64,000 nt of DNA from Sarcophilus harrisii (taxonomy: Eukaryota; Chordata; Mammalia; Dasyuromorphia; Dasyuridae), in NCBI RefSeq assembly GCF_902635505.1, contig NC_045428.1:217366301-217430300 (forward strand), given 5' to 3'. Positions 45,560 through 57,204 of this stretch are shown one piece after another. The position numbers and the translations under genes are program-made. How positions within the stretch are numbered: the first letter of the stretch is position 1; every line of letters begins with the position of its first letter. The notes below the pieces were generated by a model. It was not told the origin of the DNA, did no database searches, and saw nothing but the letters and a program-made list of their open reading frames with translations.

Positions 45560-45795
45560 AACTAAAGTTTATGTAGTCATTTAGGGTATACAAAGTATGT
45601 TATTTCATTTGATCCTCACAATAGCCTTATGAGATAGGTTCTATTGTTATCACTAATAAAGAAAAGAAAATGGAAGTTGACAGAGGTTAATTGATTTTTC
45701 TACAGTCATATAACTGGTTGGCATCTGAGGTGGGATTTGAATATAGGTTTCTCTGACTCCAAGACCAATCCCCTATTTACCACTAGAGGAACATT
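45560..45795 (-). repeat. MIR-type SINE
   Basis: 'atttcatttgatcctcacaat', 'ccttatgagataggttctat', 'gaggtgggatttgaatata' and 'tctctgactccaagacc' are the reversed MIR, nearly complete. Confidence 0.85.
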
Positions 45796-46004
45796 TACAG
45801 CAAGTATAGGGTTGATCTGTATAAGACTGCCTGCCATTATCCTTTACTCATTTCTTTTATGGCAGTTGTTCTATATCTGTTTCACTTGAAGTTGCATTTT
45901 TACATCATTTAATGATTAATAACAGTATTAATCCTTGAAAGAATTACTATTCATCCCTCTGCACTCACTAGAAAATGTGAAAGCTTATGTCCATGGCCAT
46001 AAGA

Positions 46005-46185
46005 ATCATGGAAATTCTTATTTCCATGATGGAAGGGAAGGGAAATATCATCTAGTTCAATTCTTTTGCTTTATAGACAAAAGAAAGATTCAATAACTTG
46101 CTCATTGTTACATAACTAAAAGTGTCAAGTCAAATCTGGGACTAGATCCCAGCTTTTCTTACCTGGAGTCAGTGTATTTTTCATT
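46005..46185 (-). repeat. MIR-like or CR1-like short repeat
   Basis: 'catctagttcaattcttttg', 'attcaataacttgctcattg', 'gggactagatcccagc'. Confidence 0.6.
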
Positions 46186-46259
46186 AATATGTGATTTCTA
46201 TGTAAAATGATCACCATTTTGAACCTAGGGAAAGAATGCTGCAGCAATAAAAACACTAT

Positions 46260-46430
46260 GACAGGAATCAGAAGAATTAGGTTTTAGTATTGGCTTTGTT
46301 ATTAACAAGTTGCATGACTCTAGGCAATTCACTTCATTTAGCCATTGGTTTCCTCATCTGCAAATTCAGGGATTAGTATAGACTGATCTCAAATATCTCT
46401 GGGATCTAACATGATTACTCTGAAGCAAAA
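46260..46430 (+). repeat. MIR-like SINE
   Basis: 'gaattaggttttagtattgg', 'gcatgactctaggcaattc' and 'ggtttcctcatctgcaaatt' follow MIR order; the 3' end reads 'gatctcaaatatctctggg'. Confidence 0.7.
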
Positions 46431-46469
46431 AGTAGGAAGTTGTCTTCCAAATTGTCTATAGTAGTTGAA

Positions 46470-46730
46470 GGATCATTGTTGTTTGCCCTTCATTTTTGAA
46501 GATGACCATGACATCGGGAAGGTGATGCCATAATCTGCAAGTGAATTGGATTTGAGAGAGAGAGAGGGTTGTGCAAGATCCCCAGCTTAACTTTCTCTTT
46601 TGAGACATCTGAGTCCAGTGGCAAGATATAGATCAGGATGACTGGATATTTGAAGGGAAGCAGTTCTTTAACTCACAAAGTCATATTCAAAGGGACAGCC
46701 ATCTAAATTAAAGATCAGGGAGGGTGTTAA
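46470..46730 (+). repeat. Unclassified marsupial interspersed repeat
   Basis: 'ttgttgtttgcccttcattttt', 'gaagatgaccatgacatcgg', 'gaaggtgatgccataatctgc', 'gtccagtggcaagatataga' and 'tcaggatgactgga' match a repeat I know from marsupial genomes but cannot name with certainty. Confidence 0.6.
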
Positions 46731-46734
46731 ACAC

Positions 46735-48890
46735 TCCTGTTCTCACACATACATACAATATAGAATATGCCCCTGATCCCAATCTATAGGCATACTGTTG
46801 CTCTTTTTCAATTAGATGGCCCCCCTTTTTTTTGAGGTTACAGCATTTGGTTGAAGTGCTCAGAAAGATGAAAGTTCTTTGTAGTCCTTTCTAGGTTTCA
46901 TCCAAGACCCCTGCCTCAGCCCCTCCTCCTGCCCCCTGAGTGGTTATTAAAATGCTCTATGAAAAGAAGAACATAAATGTTCTCCATCTAAAAAAATTAA
47001 AGTCATTCTGCATTTAATAAAACTGCCTTTTTCCTTTAGGGCTAGAGCCAAGTCATGGACATTTTTGGAGTTGTTTTCAAATATGCAACCTTGTGACTTT
47101 ACACATGGTTTGCATTTTAAAAGCTGTGTCAATTTCTAGTAATGGGATTTTAAGTGAACAAGAACCTCCAGGGAAGACAATGGATATTTTTGAGGAGAAG
47201 TTGGAATCTGAAGGTGAAGGGTGGCAAGTGTACAAGTGTATTAAGGCTAAAAGGGGTGGGGGAAAGTATCTTACTCAATAGCCATGTGTACCTGATTGAT
47301 GATATAGTGCAGAGGCACTAGAGAGAATTCAAAAATGCTGCTTTCCTTCCCTTCAAGACATTTACATTTTAATGCTAAATATTTTTAAAAATGCATTTTG
47401 TTTCATTTTCAGATTATGGTGCCTTTTATTTATGAATAAGGAGAAAAAAATTGGCCAGGAAGGGAAGACACTCTCATATGGTTGTTTTATTTATTTTATT
47501 AAACGAATACTTGGAAGAAACATTTATTCAAGATGTGGCTGTCTCTCCCCTTAGTTCCATTTAAATTGACTGCTTAGAATTTTTCCACAACATAACACAT
47601 CATTAGATATAGATAAATATAACGCTTTTCACTGGAACAAAGATGCCTCAGAGTTGCCTGACCAGTCTCTGAAAAACTATGAGAGAAGCTTGGAGTTTTT
47701 CAACTAGAGAGATGAAATAAGAAAATGTATTCTGCGCCCCACCCCCCAACTCCCACCCTTTTATCTCTTTGCTTGTTTTTCTGTTTCATTGTCTTTGTTT
47801 CTCTCTGTGTCTCTGTGTTATCTTTCTTTGTCTCTGTGTCTGTCTCTCTGTCATTCTATATATTTCTTTCTCTGTCTCTCTCTGTCTGTTCTACTCCCCT
47901 CCCCAACTTGTTTCTCTCTATGATACTGGGAATATATTTAGAGCTCAAACTAGCAATTCTTTCACATGGAACAAAAAGAGAGGGAGTAAAGACTAAGCAG
48001 TGGTGTTGATATAGTGGGCTATCTGACCATAGATATAGTTGTACTGAGAGAGGGGCCAGTCTCTTTTCTAGAGAATTTGGAATTATTCCTAAGGGATTGG
48101 TTGACTAAGACAGGCCCTGGGGAAGGAGTGCCATGGTTTAAGAACCCTGGGGAAAGAAAGAAAAGTAGTTGTATAACACATGGATTAGGTATGAATTTAG
48201 AAGTGCATATACATATAATCTCTCACTATTTTTATATAGGAAGGCATTCATTTGGGTAGGATGTGGCAAGGTTTGCACTTGGAGGTAAGAATCTTGGAGA
48301 AACTCTGCATCAGGGTGAATATATTAAGAATTTGCCTTTGTTGGAGAACTGTGGGTAAAAATATTTTAAATGTGCTGTTAGATTCTCTAAGGTGATTTCA
48401 TTCCATCTCATAACCAAATTTGTTTTGTTTGTTTGTTTTAGTTTCTCAAGTAATAACTATTTATTGACAAATAGCATTTAATGAGAAGAAATCTGTTTTA
48501 TCTTGAGATTTTTAGGAGCAAAAGTCAGAGTAGGACAGGCAGAGCAAAAAAAAATATGAATATCTGGTTACTTGTCTCTACCTTGCTCAAACAAATTATT
48601 TGCTCTTTCTTAGGTCTAAGATCTCTCTCCAGAAAATTTCTTTTAAAAAAATGTGCTTTAATCTTTAGGTTCAATTTTGGCTTTTAAAAAATGTGTTTTG
48701 CTATGTTTTTCCCACTATTATAATTTCTGGGTATTATTCCCTTCTTCTGTTTCTTGTATAGAGGGGACCTTCCTCTGACTTTCATTTGCATTTTCAATAG
48801 GAAGAAAAATTATGTATCCCCTCCACTCCTCCCACCCTAGGAAATCCTGCAAATGTTTTCCTGTTATTATCAAGGGCAACAAGTATATTG
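46735..48890. other. No recognisable gene; CT-rich simple sequence at 47760-47910
   Basis: More than 2 kb without an assignable repeat. 47760-47910 is cryptic TCTCTG/TTTC simple sequence and accounts for two overlapping Ser/Phe-rich frames. No coding motif seen. Confidence 0.5.
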
Positions 48891-48891
48891 C

Positions 48892-49135
48892 AGCTAAGTG
48901 TCAAAGTGAATAGAGAGTTGACCCAGAGTCTTGAAAACTTGAATTCAGATCAGACATGTACTGATCCCATGATTCTAGATAACTCACTTTACTTCCCTTT
49001 GTATTAGTTTTCTCATCTGTAACATCAGGATAATTAATAGCACTAATCTTATAGGGTTATTATAAGAATCAAATAAGATAATATCAAAGTGCCTGGTATA
49101 TCGAAAGCATTATGTAAATGCTAGTGATGATGATG
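48892..49135 (+). repeat. MIR/THER1-type SINE
   Basis: 'gcagctaagtgtcaaagtg', 'tcttgaaaacttgaattcag', 'gtattagttttctcatctgt', 'cttatagggttattataag' and 'tatgtaaatgctagtgatg', with a (GAT)n end at 49123-49140. Confidence 0.82.
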
Positions 49136-49137
49136 AT

Positions 49138-49565
49138 GATCCTCTTATTTTTTCTAGACTTTCAACTTAGCTATCATCTTTGACTTTTCACTCTTTGTCC
49201 ATATCCATTCTATTGCCAAGGACTATCTATTTCACCATCATGTCTCTCAAATATTACCCCTTTTTCTCTTCTCTGAAGCTGCCACTATAATTTAGGCCTT
49301 CATCATTTCATGTCTAGATTATTGCAATTGTGTGTGGGTGAGTCTGTCTGCCTCAAGTCTTTCCCCATTCCAAACCAATTTTCTTTCATACACTAAAGTG
49401 GTTTTCATAAAGTGCAGATCTGACCTTTCCCCCTTCCTACTCAATAAACTCCCATGGCTCCCTATTACTTCCAGAACCAAATAAAGAATTCTCTGCTTGA
49501 CATACAAAGCCTTTCATAACCTAGTCTTTGCCTACTTTTCCAGTCTTTTTACACCTTACCCTTTA
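49138..49565 (+). mobile_element. L2 (CR1-clade LINE) coding remnant, plus strand
   Basis: 'catttcatgtctagattattgc', 'catggctccctattacttcc', 'cagaaccaaataaagaattc', 'acaaagcctttcataacctag' are the forward L2 ORF2 C-terminal region. One of the few L2 pieces on the plus strand. Confidence 0.82.
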
Positions 49566-49639
49566 CCATTTTAAAGATCAAGAAACAGACATTTTTTTCT
49601 ATACAAAGAAGAACAGAAAGGGGAACTGAATATGAAACT

Positions 49640-50185
49640 CTGAATTTCTATTATATAAGGTTTATTTTTTGGAGAGGAGATTATTAAACTGAATATAATA
49701 GAATCTAAACTTTTCAATTTGTGTCTCTTTTTGACCTTTCTTTTGCTCTTTTTTGTGTATTCTTTTATGTTTTATTAATGATTTTTCTGTTCATTTTGTA
49801 TATCACTATTATAGCCTTCCCTACTCTTCAACATAGAAGTTATCTCTTGTAACAAATATACATGGTTAAGCGAAGCAAATCCATTATCCATACCTGAAAA
49901 TGTATGTGCCATTTTCAACTTCTGGTCTTTCAGGTTCTTTGTTAAGGGATGAGAATTCCACTTTTCTGTCAGTCTAGTAAATTCATGATTAGTCACTGCA
50001 TTAATCAGGGTTCTAAAATCTTTCAAAAAGTCTTTCTTTATATTATGTAAGTTATTATCTTCTTTCTTCACAAGTCATTTTACTTCACTTCATATCACAA
50101 TTCCCAAATTTCTATGATTCTGTCACATTCATTATTTCTTATAGTACAGTTGCTTTTCCATTGCTTTCATGTACAAAATTGTTTA
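49640..50185 (-). mobile_element. LINE 3' UTR (probably L1)
   Basis: 'tctgaatttctattatataagg', 'cctgaaaatgtatgtgcc', 'tgcattaatcagggttctaa', 'catttcttatagtacagttgc' match a marsupial LINE 3' end type, reversed. A 98-codon minus frame here (50071-49775) has no protein motif and is probably chance. Confidence 0.6.
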
Positions 50186-50694
50186 ACCAAGTCCCCAGTT
50201 ATTGGAAATTCCCTATATTTCCAGTCACTTATTTATTACTTTTATATAGCAAAAAAGCAGAAATAAAGTGCATATATTTAACTTACAAAACCTTCATTTA
50301 TACTTTAAATAGAAAGAAAAATTATCTAGGAGTTGGAGTTTTCTTTTTCCAGGCCTGAAGCAACTGACAGGAAAGATGTCAGTAAGAGTGAATCCAAATG
50401 CTGGAGTATCATGTAATTTGTGAGAATTTCTGCCTAAAAAAGAAGTCAGTTTTAATTTTGAATTCTGGAGAAGAAAATACTCAGTAGCAAGCAGACAAAT
50501 GATAACAAAGCAGTTTTAACTCCTCTTGTGGGTTCTAATGGAAAGCAAGTATGATTCATTTTAGAGGAGTTCAAATGTTCAAAGGAAAAAGAGCATGAAA
50601 AGGAAAAAAAAAACCTTACATATATCAAAGCAAAAAGATGACTAAGAAAGTGAAAGAATAGTTAGAGAGAGTAGAGGGGTCAGAATGGTGTGCA

Positions 50695-50722
50695 TGTGTG
50701 TGTGTGTGTGTGTGTGTGTGTG
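50695..50722. repeat. (GT)n microsatellite
   Basis: 28 bases of GT. Confidence 0.97.
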
Positions 50723-50784
50723 ATTAAACAATTCACATCAAATTCATTTTCACTTACAAATGCTACTACTTATTATCTTGGGTG

Positions 50785-50905
50785 TTCTGAGGTAAGGGGC
50801 TTGATCTTTCTGAGCCTCAGTACCCTAATTCATAAAATAAGAATATTGGACTATATGGCCTCTGAAGTTCCTTCCAGCTCTAGGTCTATAATCTTATAAT
50901 CCTAT
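50785..50905 (+). repeat. MIR-like SINE 3' half
   Basis: 'ctgagcctcagtaccctaat', 'tggactatatggcctctgaag' and 'ttccttccagctctaggtc' are a SINE 3' end. Confidence 0.75.
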
Positions 50906-50964
50906 GGGCTTCTTCACATTCTCTTTAAAACTTTTGCTTTAAGAAGAGTCACAAATAGGAAGTG

Positions 50965-51195
50965 GTGAAAGCTAGGTGGTACAATTGCATCAAGGAAGAC
51001 TCTGCTTCTTGAGTTCAAATTTGACCTCATACTCTTAATAGTTGTATGATCCTAGGCAAGTCATTTAACCCTGTTTGTCTCAATTTTCTCATCTATAAAA
51101 TGAACTTGAGAAGAAAATGGTAAACTATTACAGTATCCTTACCAAGAAAACCTCAATAGGGTTACAAAGAGTTGGACATAACTGAAAAAAATTAT
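50965..51195 (+). repeat. Marsupial SINE, MAR1-like long type
   Basis: 'gctaggtggtacaattgc', 'gagttcaaatttgacctca', 'gcaagtcatttaaccctgt', 'tctcatctataaaatgaac', 'agggttacaaagagttgg' and 'acataactgaaaaa'. Confidence 0.9.
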
Positions 51196-51479
51196 GAAAA
51201 ATATAGTGTTACTAAAATTTATACCATTAGCAGGAAAATAACAAAAGATCAAAGTAATATTCTTCTGTGGCAAACTTTTGTAAACTAAAAGCTGAAATGG
51301 CTTTTCTATCAATCACAGGAGTAGGTCTTTTTGATGCTTGAAAACATGGAATGTTTCCAATTGTCCCAAAGAGAAAGGGACTTTTGCTAAAATTTGGGAG
51401 ATATGGTGAGTGTGAGGGAAAAGTATTTGTTGAAAGTCATGAAAAGGATGTATGGTAAAATAAAGAAGATTCTGAAGTT

Positions 51480-51705
51480 ATTTTCAGGGAGATTTGGATT
51501 CAACTCTCACCTTTAGATACATAGTAGCTCTGTGATCTTAGACAAGCTACTTAACTTTGAACATCAACTTCTTTTGATCCTAGATAAACTACTTAACTTT
51601 GAGTGTCACTTTCTTTTAACCTCATTTTCTCCATCTGTCAAATGAGGAGGTTGGACTTAATGACTATTAAACTACCTTCCAGTTTTAATTCCAGTGATCT
51701 ATGAA
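51480..51705 (+). repeat. MIR-like SINE with short internal repeat
   Basis: 'ggagatttggattcaactc', 'agctctgtgatcttagacaag', 'ccatctgtcaaatgaggagg', 'ttggacttaatgac'. The block 'gataaactacttaactttga' repeats the preceding 'gacaagctacttaactttga', so about 60 bases are duplicated in tandem. Confidence 0.75.
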
Positions 51706-52059
51706 AGTCATGTCTATGGAGTCTAGAATGATTGTGAGAAAAATGTCCAAGAGCCTTAAAGTGTTTTAGGGAGATGCCATCATGAACAAGGAGCTTTGGT
51801 TTCTCTTTCTTCATTAAGGAGTCCATTAAGGAATATGGGGAACACTTTGGGAGACTGTGACAATTGAACCTCTCCTAGCTCTCCCTGTCTTCTTTTCCTG
51901 CTTGTATTCTCCATGATGTCCATAGCTAAACACGATGTGGAGGTGGACATTGCCTCCACAGAGTAAGAGTATATACATAGAAATAGGAGAATCCTAAAAT
52001 AATTTAGGCAAATAAATCCATATTTGTGGATTGAAGGCTCAGAGGACTAGAACTTTAAG

Positions 52060-52220
52060 GGAACTTAGAAGTGATCTAATCCAACCCTTTCCTTTTAAAC
52101 ACGTAGAAACTATGATCAAGCAATTTGCCCAGAGTCACAGAGGTGGTATATAGTAAAGTCAGGATTTGAATACATGCCCTCCAGTTGCAAATTCAGTGTT
52201 CTTTCCACAGTTCTATGACT
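52060..52220 (-). repeat. MIR-like or CR1-like short repeat
   Basis: 'gatctaatccaaccctttcc', 'gcaatttgcccagagtcacag', 'caggatttgaatacatgccc' and 'gtgttctttccac'. Confidence 0.7.
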
Positions 52221-52361
52221 AGGAAAGAGCATAATCTAATTTAGAGGCAGAGAAGTTGGGTCAAAGGCTGAAAAGTCCTAAGCAATATTCCAAAGGGTTG
52301 GAGATCCAATGGTAGCAGAGAGGGAGAAGGAAAGAATTGATGTTTAAAGGACCATAGGATC

Positions 52362-52465
52362 AGTCAACAAGCATTTATTAAGCATCAACTACTGTGTTAA
52401 GTGCTAGAGACAGAAAGAAAAACAAAAAAGAGTCCCTATGCTCAAGGAACTCACAGTTCAGTGTA
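52362..52465 (-). repeat. L2 3' end fragment
   Basis: 'caacaagcatttattaagca', 'gtgttaagtgctagagacag' and 'tgctcaaggaactcacagtt'. Well kept. Confidence 0.88.
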
Positions 52466-52773
52466 TCCTAGATTTAGAACTAGAAGAGACCATAGAACAG
52501 AAGTAAAGAAACAAGCCTTTATTAAATATTTGTTTGTATTGTATCCCTAATACTTAGCACAGTACCCGACAAAATAAATTATTTAATAAATATGTACATA
52601 TTGTTTGATAGGATATCAGACTTGGCAGATATCTAAATGATTAGCAGAAATCTAAATGGTTATATAGCAAGATCAGTTCAGAGAATTACTTCTTCTGAAA
52701 GTTAATTTGGTGCCAAATACTTTATAGTCTGCAGTTTTTTGTGGCTTGCCTTTGTGATCTGATCTGGGACTTT

Positions 52774-52940
52774 TGGGGCAGCTAGGTGGAGAAGAGAATG
52801 GAATGCTGGATCTAGAATCAAGAAGACCTATCTTCCTGAGTTCAAATCTGATCTCAGACCTTACTCCTGTTTCCTTGTCAAGAAAACACCAAATGGGGTC
52901 ACAAAGAGTCATAAATGACTGAAACAAGTAAAAAACAACT
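52774..52940 (+). repeat. Marsupial SINE, long type, internal deletion
   Basis: 'ggggcagctaggtgg', 'gagttcaaatctgatctcaga', then, with the middle missing, 'caagaaaacaccaaatggg' and 'gtcacaaagagtcataaatg'. Confidence 0.88.
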
Positions 52941-53054
52941 ACATAGACCCAACAATACAATTATTATTATGTTTTTGGGATTGTTGGTTGGGATGTTATT
53001 GGTGTAAGGATCTTATAATGGGGGAAAAAAATCTCCTCCCTCAATGCAGATTAA

Positions 53055-53295
53055 TGAGTACTAAGGCAGCTAGGTGGTACAGTGGATAAAGTGTAGAATT
53101 TAAGAGTCAGGAGAGGATTCTACCTCAGATGCTTGCTAGCAGTGTGACCAGAGGCCACTGTCTTTGTCTGCCTCAGTTTCCTCATTTGTAAAATGCAGAT
53201 AATATTTCTGATGCCTATTATAAAGACAAAATGAGATGATATTTGTATAATGTTTGGCAAACCTTAAAATATTGTATTATGTTGGTTATTATTTT
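53055..53295 (+). repeat. SINE with marsupial head and MIR/THER1-type tail
   Basis: 'ggcagctaggtggtacagtg', 'ctagcagtgtgaccagagg', 'ctgcctcagtttcctcattt', 'agataatatttctgatgcc' and 'atgagatgatatttgtataa'. Confidence 0.85.
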
Positions 53296-53469
53296 TTATA
53301 GTTCTAAAGGTACTTAGGGGAACTGAGAAGACTATGGTTATGCAGCTACTTTATGTCAAAGACAGGACTTGACCCTATGTCTTTCCAAAGTCTACACTCC
53401 ATTCAGTATGCCAAAAATGGAGAATCTTTTGCAATTGAAAAAAATGAATGACAGTTTTACTTTATTTAA

Positions 53470-53610
53470 TTAATGGTTTAAAAAACACAGTATACTTTTA
53501 ATATTATAATAATTAATATTGTAATAATTACATAATAATTTGATGTTATAATAATATAAATAAGTGTAATGATAATATTTTAATAATATAATACTCCACT
53601 ATTCAAATAC
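53470..53610. repeat. ATAATA-rich low-complexity DNA
   Basis: Nearly pure A/T with irregular TAATA units. Confidence 0.85.
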
Positions 53611-53734
53611 TATAAATATAAAAAGGCACAACAAAAATACAAGAAATCAATATTTATTTCTCATTAGAAATTCATTATTAGATACAATAACAACCAAACA
53701 GAAAGCAATAAACCCAAATGTATAATTTCATTGT

Positions 53735-53945
53735 TGTTTGCTGATGAGTTGTTTCTAGTCATATCAACTCTTTGTTATCTGATTGGGGAGTTTTCTTGGC
53801 AAAGGTACTTGGGGGGTTTACCATTTCCTTCTCCAGCTCTCTTTATAGTTGAGGAAACCAAGGCAAGTAGGGTTAAGTGACTTGCTTGAGATCACATAGT
53901 GATCTCAGATTTGGTCTCAGGTCTTCCTGATTCTGTGCCTGGACC
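53735..53945 (-). repeat. Marsupial SINE, MAR1-like long type
   Basis: 'gttttcttggcaaaggtactt', 'accatttccttctccagctc', 'ttgaggaaaccaaggcaag', 'gtgacttgcttgagatcaca' and 'ggtctcaggtcttcctgatt' are its reverse complement. The tRNA-like head is lost. Confidence 0.88.
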
Positions 53946-54027
53946 TTATAAAAAAAATCAGACAATTTCTTCTTGATTAAAAGAAGAAAAAAAAAGTCAG
54001 ATTCATAAAAAGAATTAAATTCTGGGT

Positions 54028-54053
54028 TATATATATGTGTATATGTGTGTGCA

Positions 54054-54087
<34 letters not shown>
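54028..54087. repeat. (TG)n microsatellite
   Basis: TG units, imperfect on the left (with 'ata' and 'ca' steps) and pure on the right. Confidence 0.95.
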
Positions 54088-54088
<1 letters not shown>

Positions 54089-54149
54089 TCAGTTTCTGTG
54101 CCTGATCTCTTCAATGATAGATTCAGTGAATATAGATAGGTCCCTGCTC

Positions 54150-54415
54150 CACCTAATAGATGGCACAGAGTATAGAGTGCTGGGTGTAGTGTCAGAAAAG
54201 GCCTGATCTCACCAAATCCAGTCTCAGATATTTACTATGTGTGATCCTGAGCAGTCATTCTGTCCGCCTCAATTTTTATCAGCTTTAAAAATAGGGATAA
54301 TAATACATGACAAGATCATCTGGCTACAAAGGAAGCATCTACCTCATAAGGTCATTTTGAGGATTAAATGAGTTAATATTTGTAAAACACTTAGTGAGTG
54401 CCTAGAATGTATATG
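54150..54415 (+). repeat. MIR/THER1-type SINE with insertion
   Basis: 'atggcacagagtatagagtg', 'ccagtctcagatatttac', 'gtgtgatcctgagcagtc', 'aatagggataataatacatg', then an extra 30-40 bases, then 'acctcataaggtcattttgag' and 'taaaacacttagtgagtgcc'. Confidence 0.82.
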
Positions 54416-54419
54416 GGTT

Positions 54420-55135
54420 TATTTCTTTCCCTGACCTATCCTTCTTTCCCCTCCACACCATTAATTTCCTTTTGAGGTGGCAATACATTGGTTAGACTTA
54501 GACACAAATTTATTTTCCAAATCACAGCTTCCACGAGTATGTTTGAACCTCTTGTGGGTCAAATACTAGGGTAAGTGAATATTTCAATCTTTTTTGTTAA
54601 TTCTGACCATTTCCAAATATCACTTTTCCAAAAATGTATTGTGATTGTTAAGTTCTTAGGGTACAGCTGCTATGTCTAGCTGAAGAGACTCCTATAGGTC
54701 AGGAACCTCATTGGCCTCTGATATTTTTTAACTAATTTGTTTAAAATACATTTGAGTGATAGAGTGATAACCCTATTCAGGTGATGGTTGCGTGGCAGCC
54801 AATTTTGAAGGAAGATTTCATTTGCCAAAAAATCATCCCATACACCCCATAGTCCCAAGAGCCAACTCTTCTGCTTGCATTCAAAACAATGCAAGTTAAC
54901 CTGGCTTTGTAGATAAAAGGCTCTAAGAACAAAAAAGGTAGATATCTGACATGCTACCCTGGTTAGAAAGTTTCTTCATTAGGAATTTCCACCACCAATA
55001 AAATCATTGATATAGATAATAATAATATTATTTTGTTTGGGGATTGTCTGGATTTGTGATGTATGTGATATTTAATGACTATATGCCTTTCTTCCCCAAT
55101 CTATTGCTATTATCTGAAATTCTCTCTCTCTCTCT
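54420..55135. other. No recognisable gene or repeat
   Basis: A 72-codon minus frame (54894-54676) has no recognisable motif. The stretch has few repeat hallmarks. Confidence 0.5.
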
Positions 55136-55140
55136 TTGGT

Positions 55141-55292
55141 TTGTTTTTAGGTTTTTTTGGTGAAGAAACTGAGGTTAGGTGACTTCCCCAGAGTCACATG
55201 ACTAAGTGTCAAGTGCCTGAGGCCAAATGTGAGCTCAGATTTTCCTGACTCCAGGATTGGTACTCTCTCTACTGTGCCAACTATCTGCCTCG
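55141..55292 (-). repeat. tRNA-derived SINE (WSINE1-like)
   Basis: 'gaggttaggtgacttcccc', 'agagtcacatgactaagtg', 'gctcagattttcctgactcc' and head 'tactgtgccaactatctgcc'. A poly-T/CT tail precedes it. Confidence 0.85.
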
Positions 55293-55614
55293 ACTCTGTC
55301 TTTAAAACATAAACAATCTTGCAATAATTTAAAAATCCAATTACACAATTAGTGACATCCATTAGTCATCCTCTTCTGGATAGGAAAGAAGACCAATGGA
55401 TATTGGGAACCTGGGAGGAACAAAATATGGAAGAGAGTCAAAGTTTGGGAGGGTAGTAGGAAAAGGCTACATCATAGAAAAGTTTTCTCTAGGTTAGTCC
55501 TGAGCTTCTCAAAGAGGCATTCTAAAACTGAATTTTAGGTTAAACTCCCCTATAGCCCTGTTTCCAAGATACACCTTCAGTTTTTTCCTTCTCTGCCATG
55601 GTATTTGAAACAAC

Positions 55615-55832
55615 TGTAGGTAATTGGATGTCACAGAGGCTAGAGTGCCAGGCCTGGACTCAGAAAGTCTTGAATCCAAATCTAGCTTCAGGCATGTATT
55701 AGCTATGTGACCCTGAGCAAGTCACTTAATCTGTTTGCCTCAATTTTCTCATCAGTAAATTGGGGATAATAATAATATCTACTTTTCATGGTTGTTTTAA
55801 GGATCAAATGAAATAATAATTGTAAAGTAAAT
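55615..55832 (+). repeat. MIR/THER1-type SINE
   Basis: 'attggatgtcacagaggct', 'ccaggcctggactcagaaag', 'gctatgtgaccctgagcaag', 'ttggggataataataatatc' and 'aaggatcaaatgaaataat'. Confidence 0.85.
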
Positions 55833-55970
55833 TCAATTCATTCAATGTAACAACCACTTATTAAGTATCCACTGTAAATAAGTACTACTAATGGATGCTA
55901 GGACAAAAAACCCGAAATTCTCTCTGCGCTTAAGGAATTTTCATTTTACTGGAAAGAATAAAATATTATA
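55833..55970 (-). repeat. L2 3' end fragment, abutting the preceding SINE
   Basis: 'accacttattaagtatccac', 'taatggatgctaggacaaaa', 'gcgcttaaggaattttcatt'. Confidence 0.75.
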
Positions 55971-55984
55971 TGTACTATAAACAG

Positions 55985-56400
55985 CACACACATACACACA
56001 CACATAAAGCCAAAAATATATACACACATTATATCCATATCCATATGCACATACATATATAATCATATACAATTCATACGTTTATATACATCTTTATATA
56101 TGTATCTCTCTGTCTTTATCTCTGTCTCATACCTCTATGTATATGTCTCTCTATATATGCATGTTTCTCTACCAATTTCTATATCTCCTATTTCAATCTA
56201 TCTACATATTATATCTATATATGTATTTTTGTATTTCTCTATTTTTGTCTTTCTATCTCCATCTCTAAGGATATGTATCTATCTCTCTTTCTCTCTTTCT
56301 ATGTGCGTAGCTCTTTCTCTCTCTGTGTGTGTCTCTGCTCTGTCTTTTCCTCTTCTCCCTCCCCTTCTCTTTCCCGTCCTCTCCTCTCTCTATATGTTTT
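55985..56400. repeat. Cryptic simple sequence: CA/TA then TCTC-rich
   Basis: Begins as CACACA and ATAT, then becomes TCTCTC/TATATG mixtures up to about 56400. The 106-codon Ser/Tyr/Val-rich + frame here is a product of this composition, not a gene. Confidence 0.9.
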
Positions 56401-56419
56401 ACCACTTTAACTGGGTCTG

Positions 56420-57060
56420 ATGAAAGTGGAGAATGAATCAATAGTCACCAAAACATGTAGGTAACTGATGGATTGGGGAAGAGTTATTCAAAGTTAATTG
56501 AGATCCTTTTCCATATTGAGTAGTTATTACTTTGTGAACAACTGGACAATCTCAGAGGTAATTTTGTGTTGTGTCTGAAAGAATGATAAATAACCATATA
56601 ACTTTGCAGATATATCCCTCCTTCTCAGCCTCTCTGGTAATAGACAATAAAATGATCCAAATATACTTATATCTCTTGTCACTAACTCTCTTCACATCAA
56701 AGGAAGATTTAAGCTCTACATTAGATCTTTCCTAGAGACATGCTCTCTTCCTTATAACCATGAAAACTGGATCGCAATACAGCTAAAATTTTGTTTAATG
56801 AAAATAAACTCTAAAGAACTGGTTTCATTCTATTGTTGAACAGACAATTTGTAAATATTTCCAAAATAACAGCAAATGTTCTAACAGGATTTGGCTTCTG
56901 CATTGGCCCAAGGTCACAGCACATTGTTATTGTTTAGAACTAAATTAATTGAAACCTTTGAAAAAAATTTTTTATTGTGAATTTTGTAGTTACTGAGTTC
57001 AGGCAGACCAGTCCAAAAGTAAGGGCCTAGTGATAAATACAGGATGTTTGCAGTTTGAAC
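56420..57060. other. No recognisable gene or repeat
   Basis: Unassigned DNA with ordinary complexity and no frame over 60 codons. Confidence 0.5.
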
Positions 57061-57074
57061 AGTCAACAGAATTT

Positions 57075-57195
57075 CAAGTTTGGAAGGAACTTCAGAGATT
57101 ATAATCTAAACTATATCTGAACAGTGAATCCTTTTATAACATTCCCATCAAAGAAGTGATCCAGTCTTTACCAGAAGATCCTATAGTGAAAGGGC
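57075..57195 (-). repeat. CR1/L3-like fragment
   Basis: 'gtttggaaggaacttcagagat', 'gaatccttttataacattccc', 'gatccagtctttaccagaag' resemble the common CR1/L3 text 'ggaagggacctcagaggtcat'. Old; orientation by analogy only. Confidence 0.5.
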
Positions 57196-57204
57196 TAGTG
57201 GATC

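Noticed and set aside
47725-48009. Overlapping 94- and 75-codon frames with hydrophobic runs
   Set aside because: These are products of TTTC/TCTCTG simple sequence; the membrane-like look is due to Phe, Leu, Ser and Val codons.
49775-50071. 98-codon minus-strand frame as a possible LINE protein
   Set aside because: The region reads as a LINE 3' UTR and the peptide lacks reverse-transcriptase or endonuclease motifs.
56100-56420. 106-codon plus-strand frame rich in Ser, Tyr and Val
   Set aside because: It is wholly explained by TCTC/TATA simple sequence.
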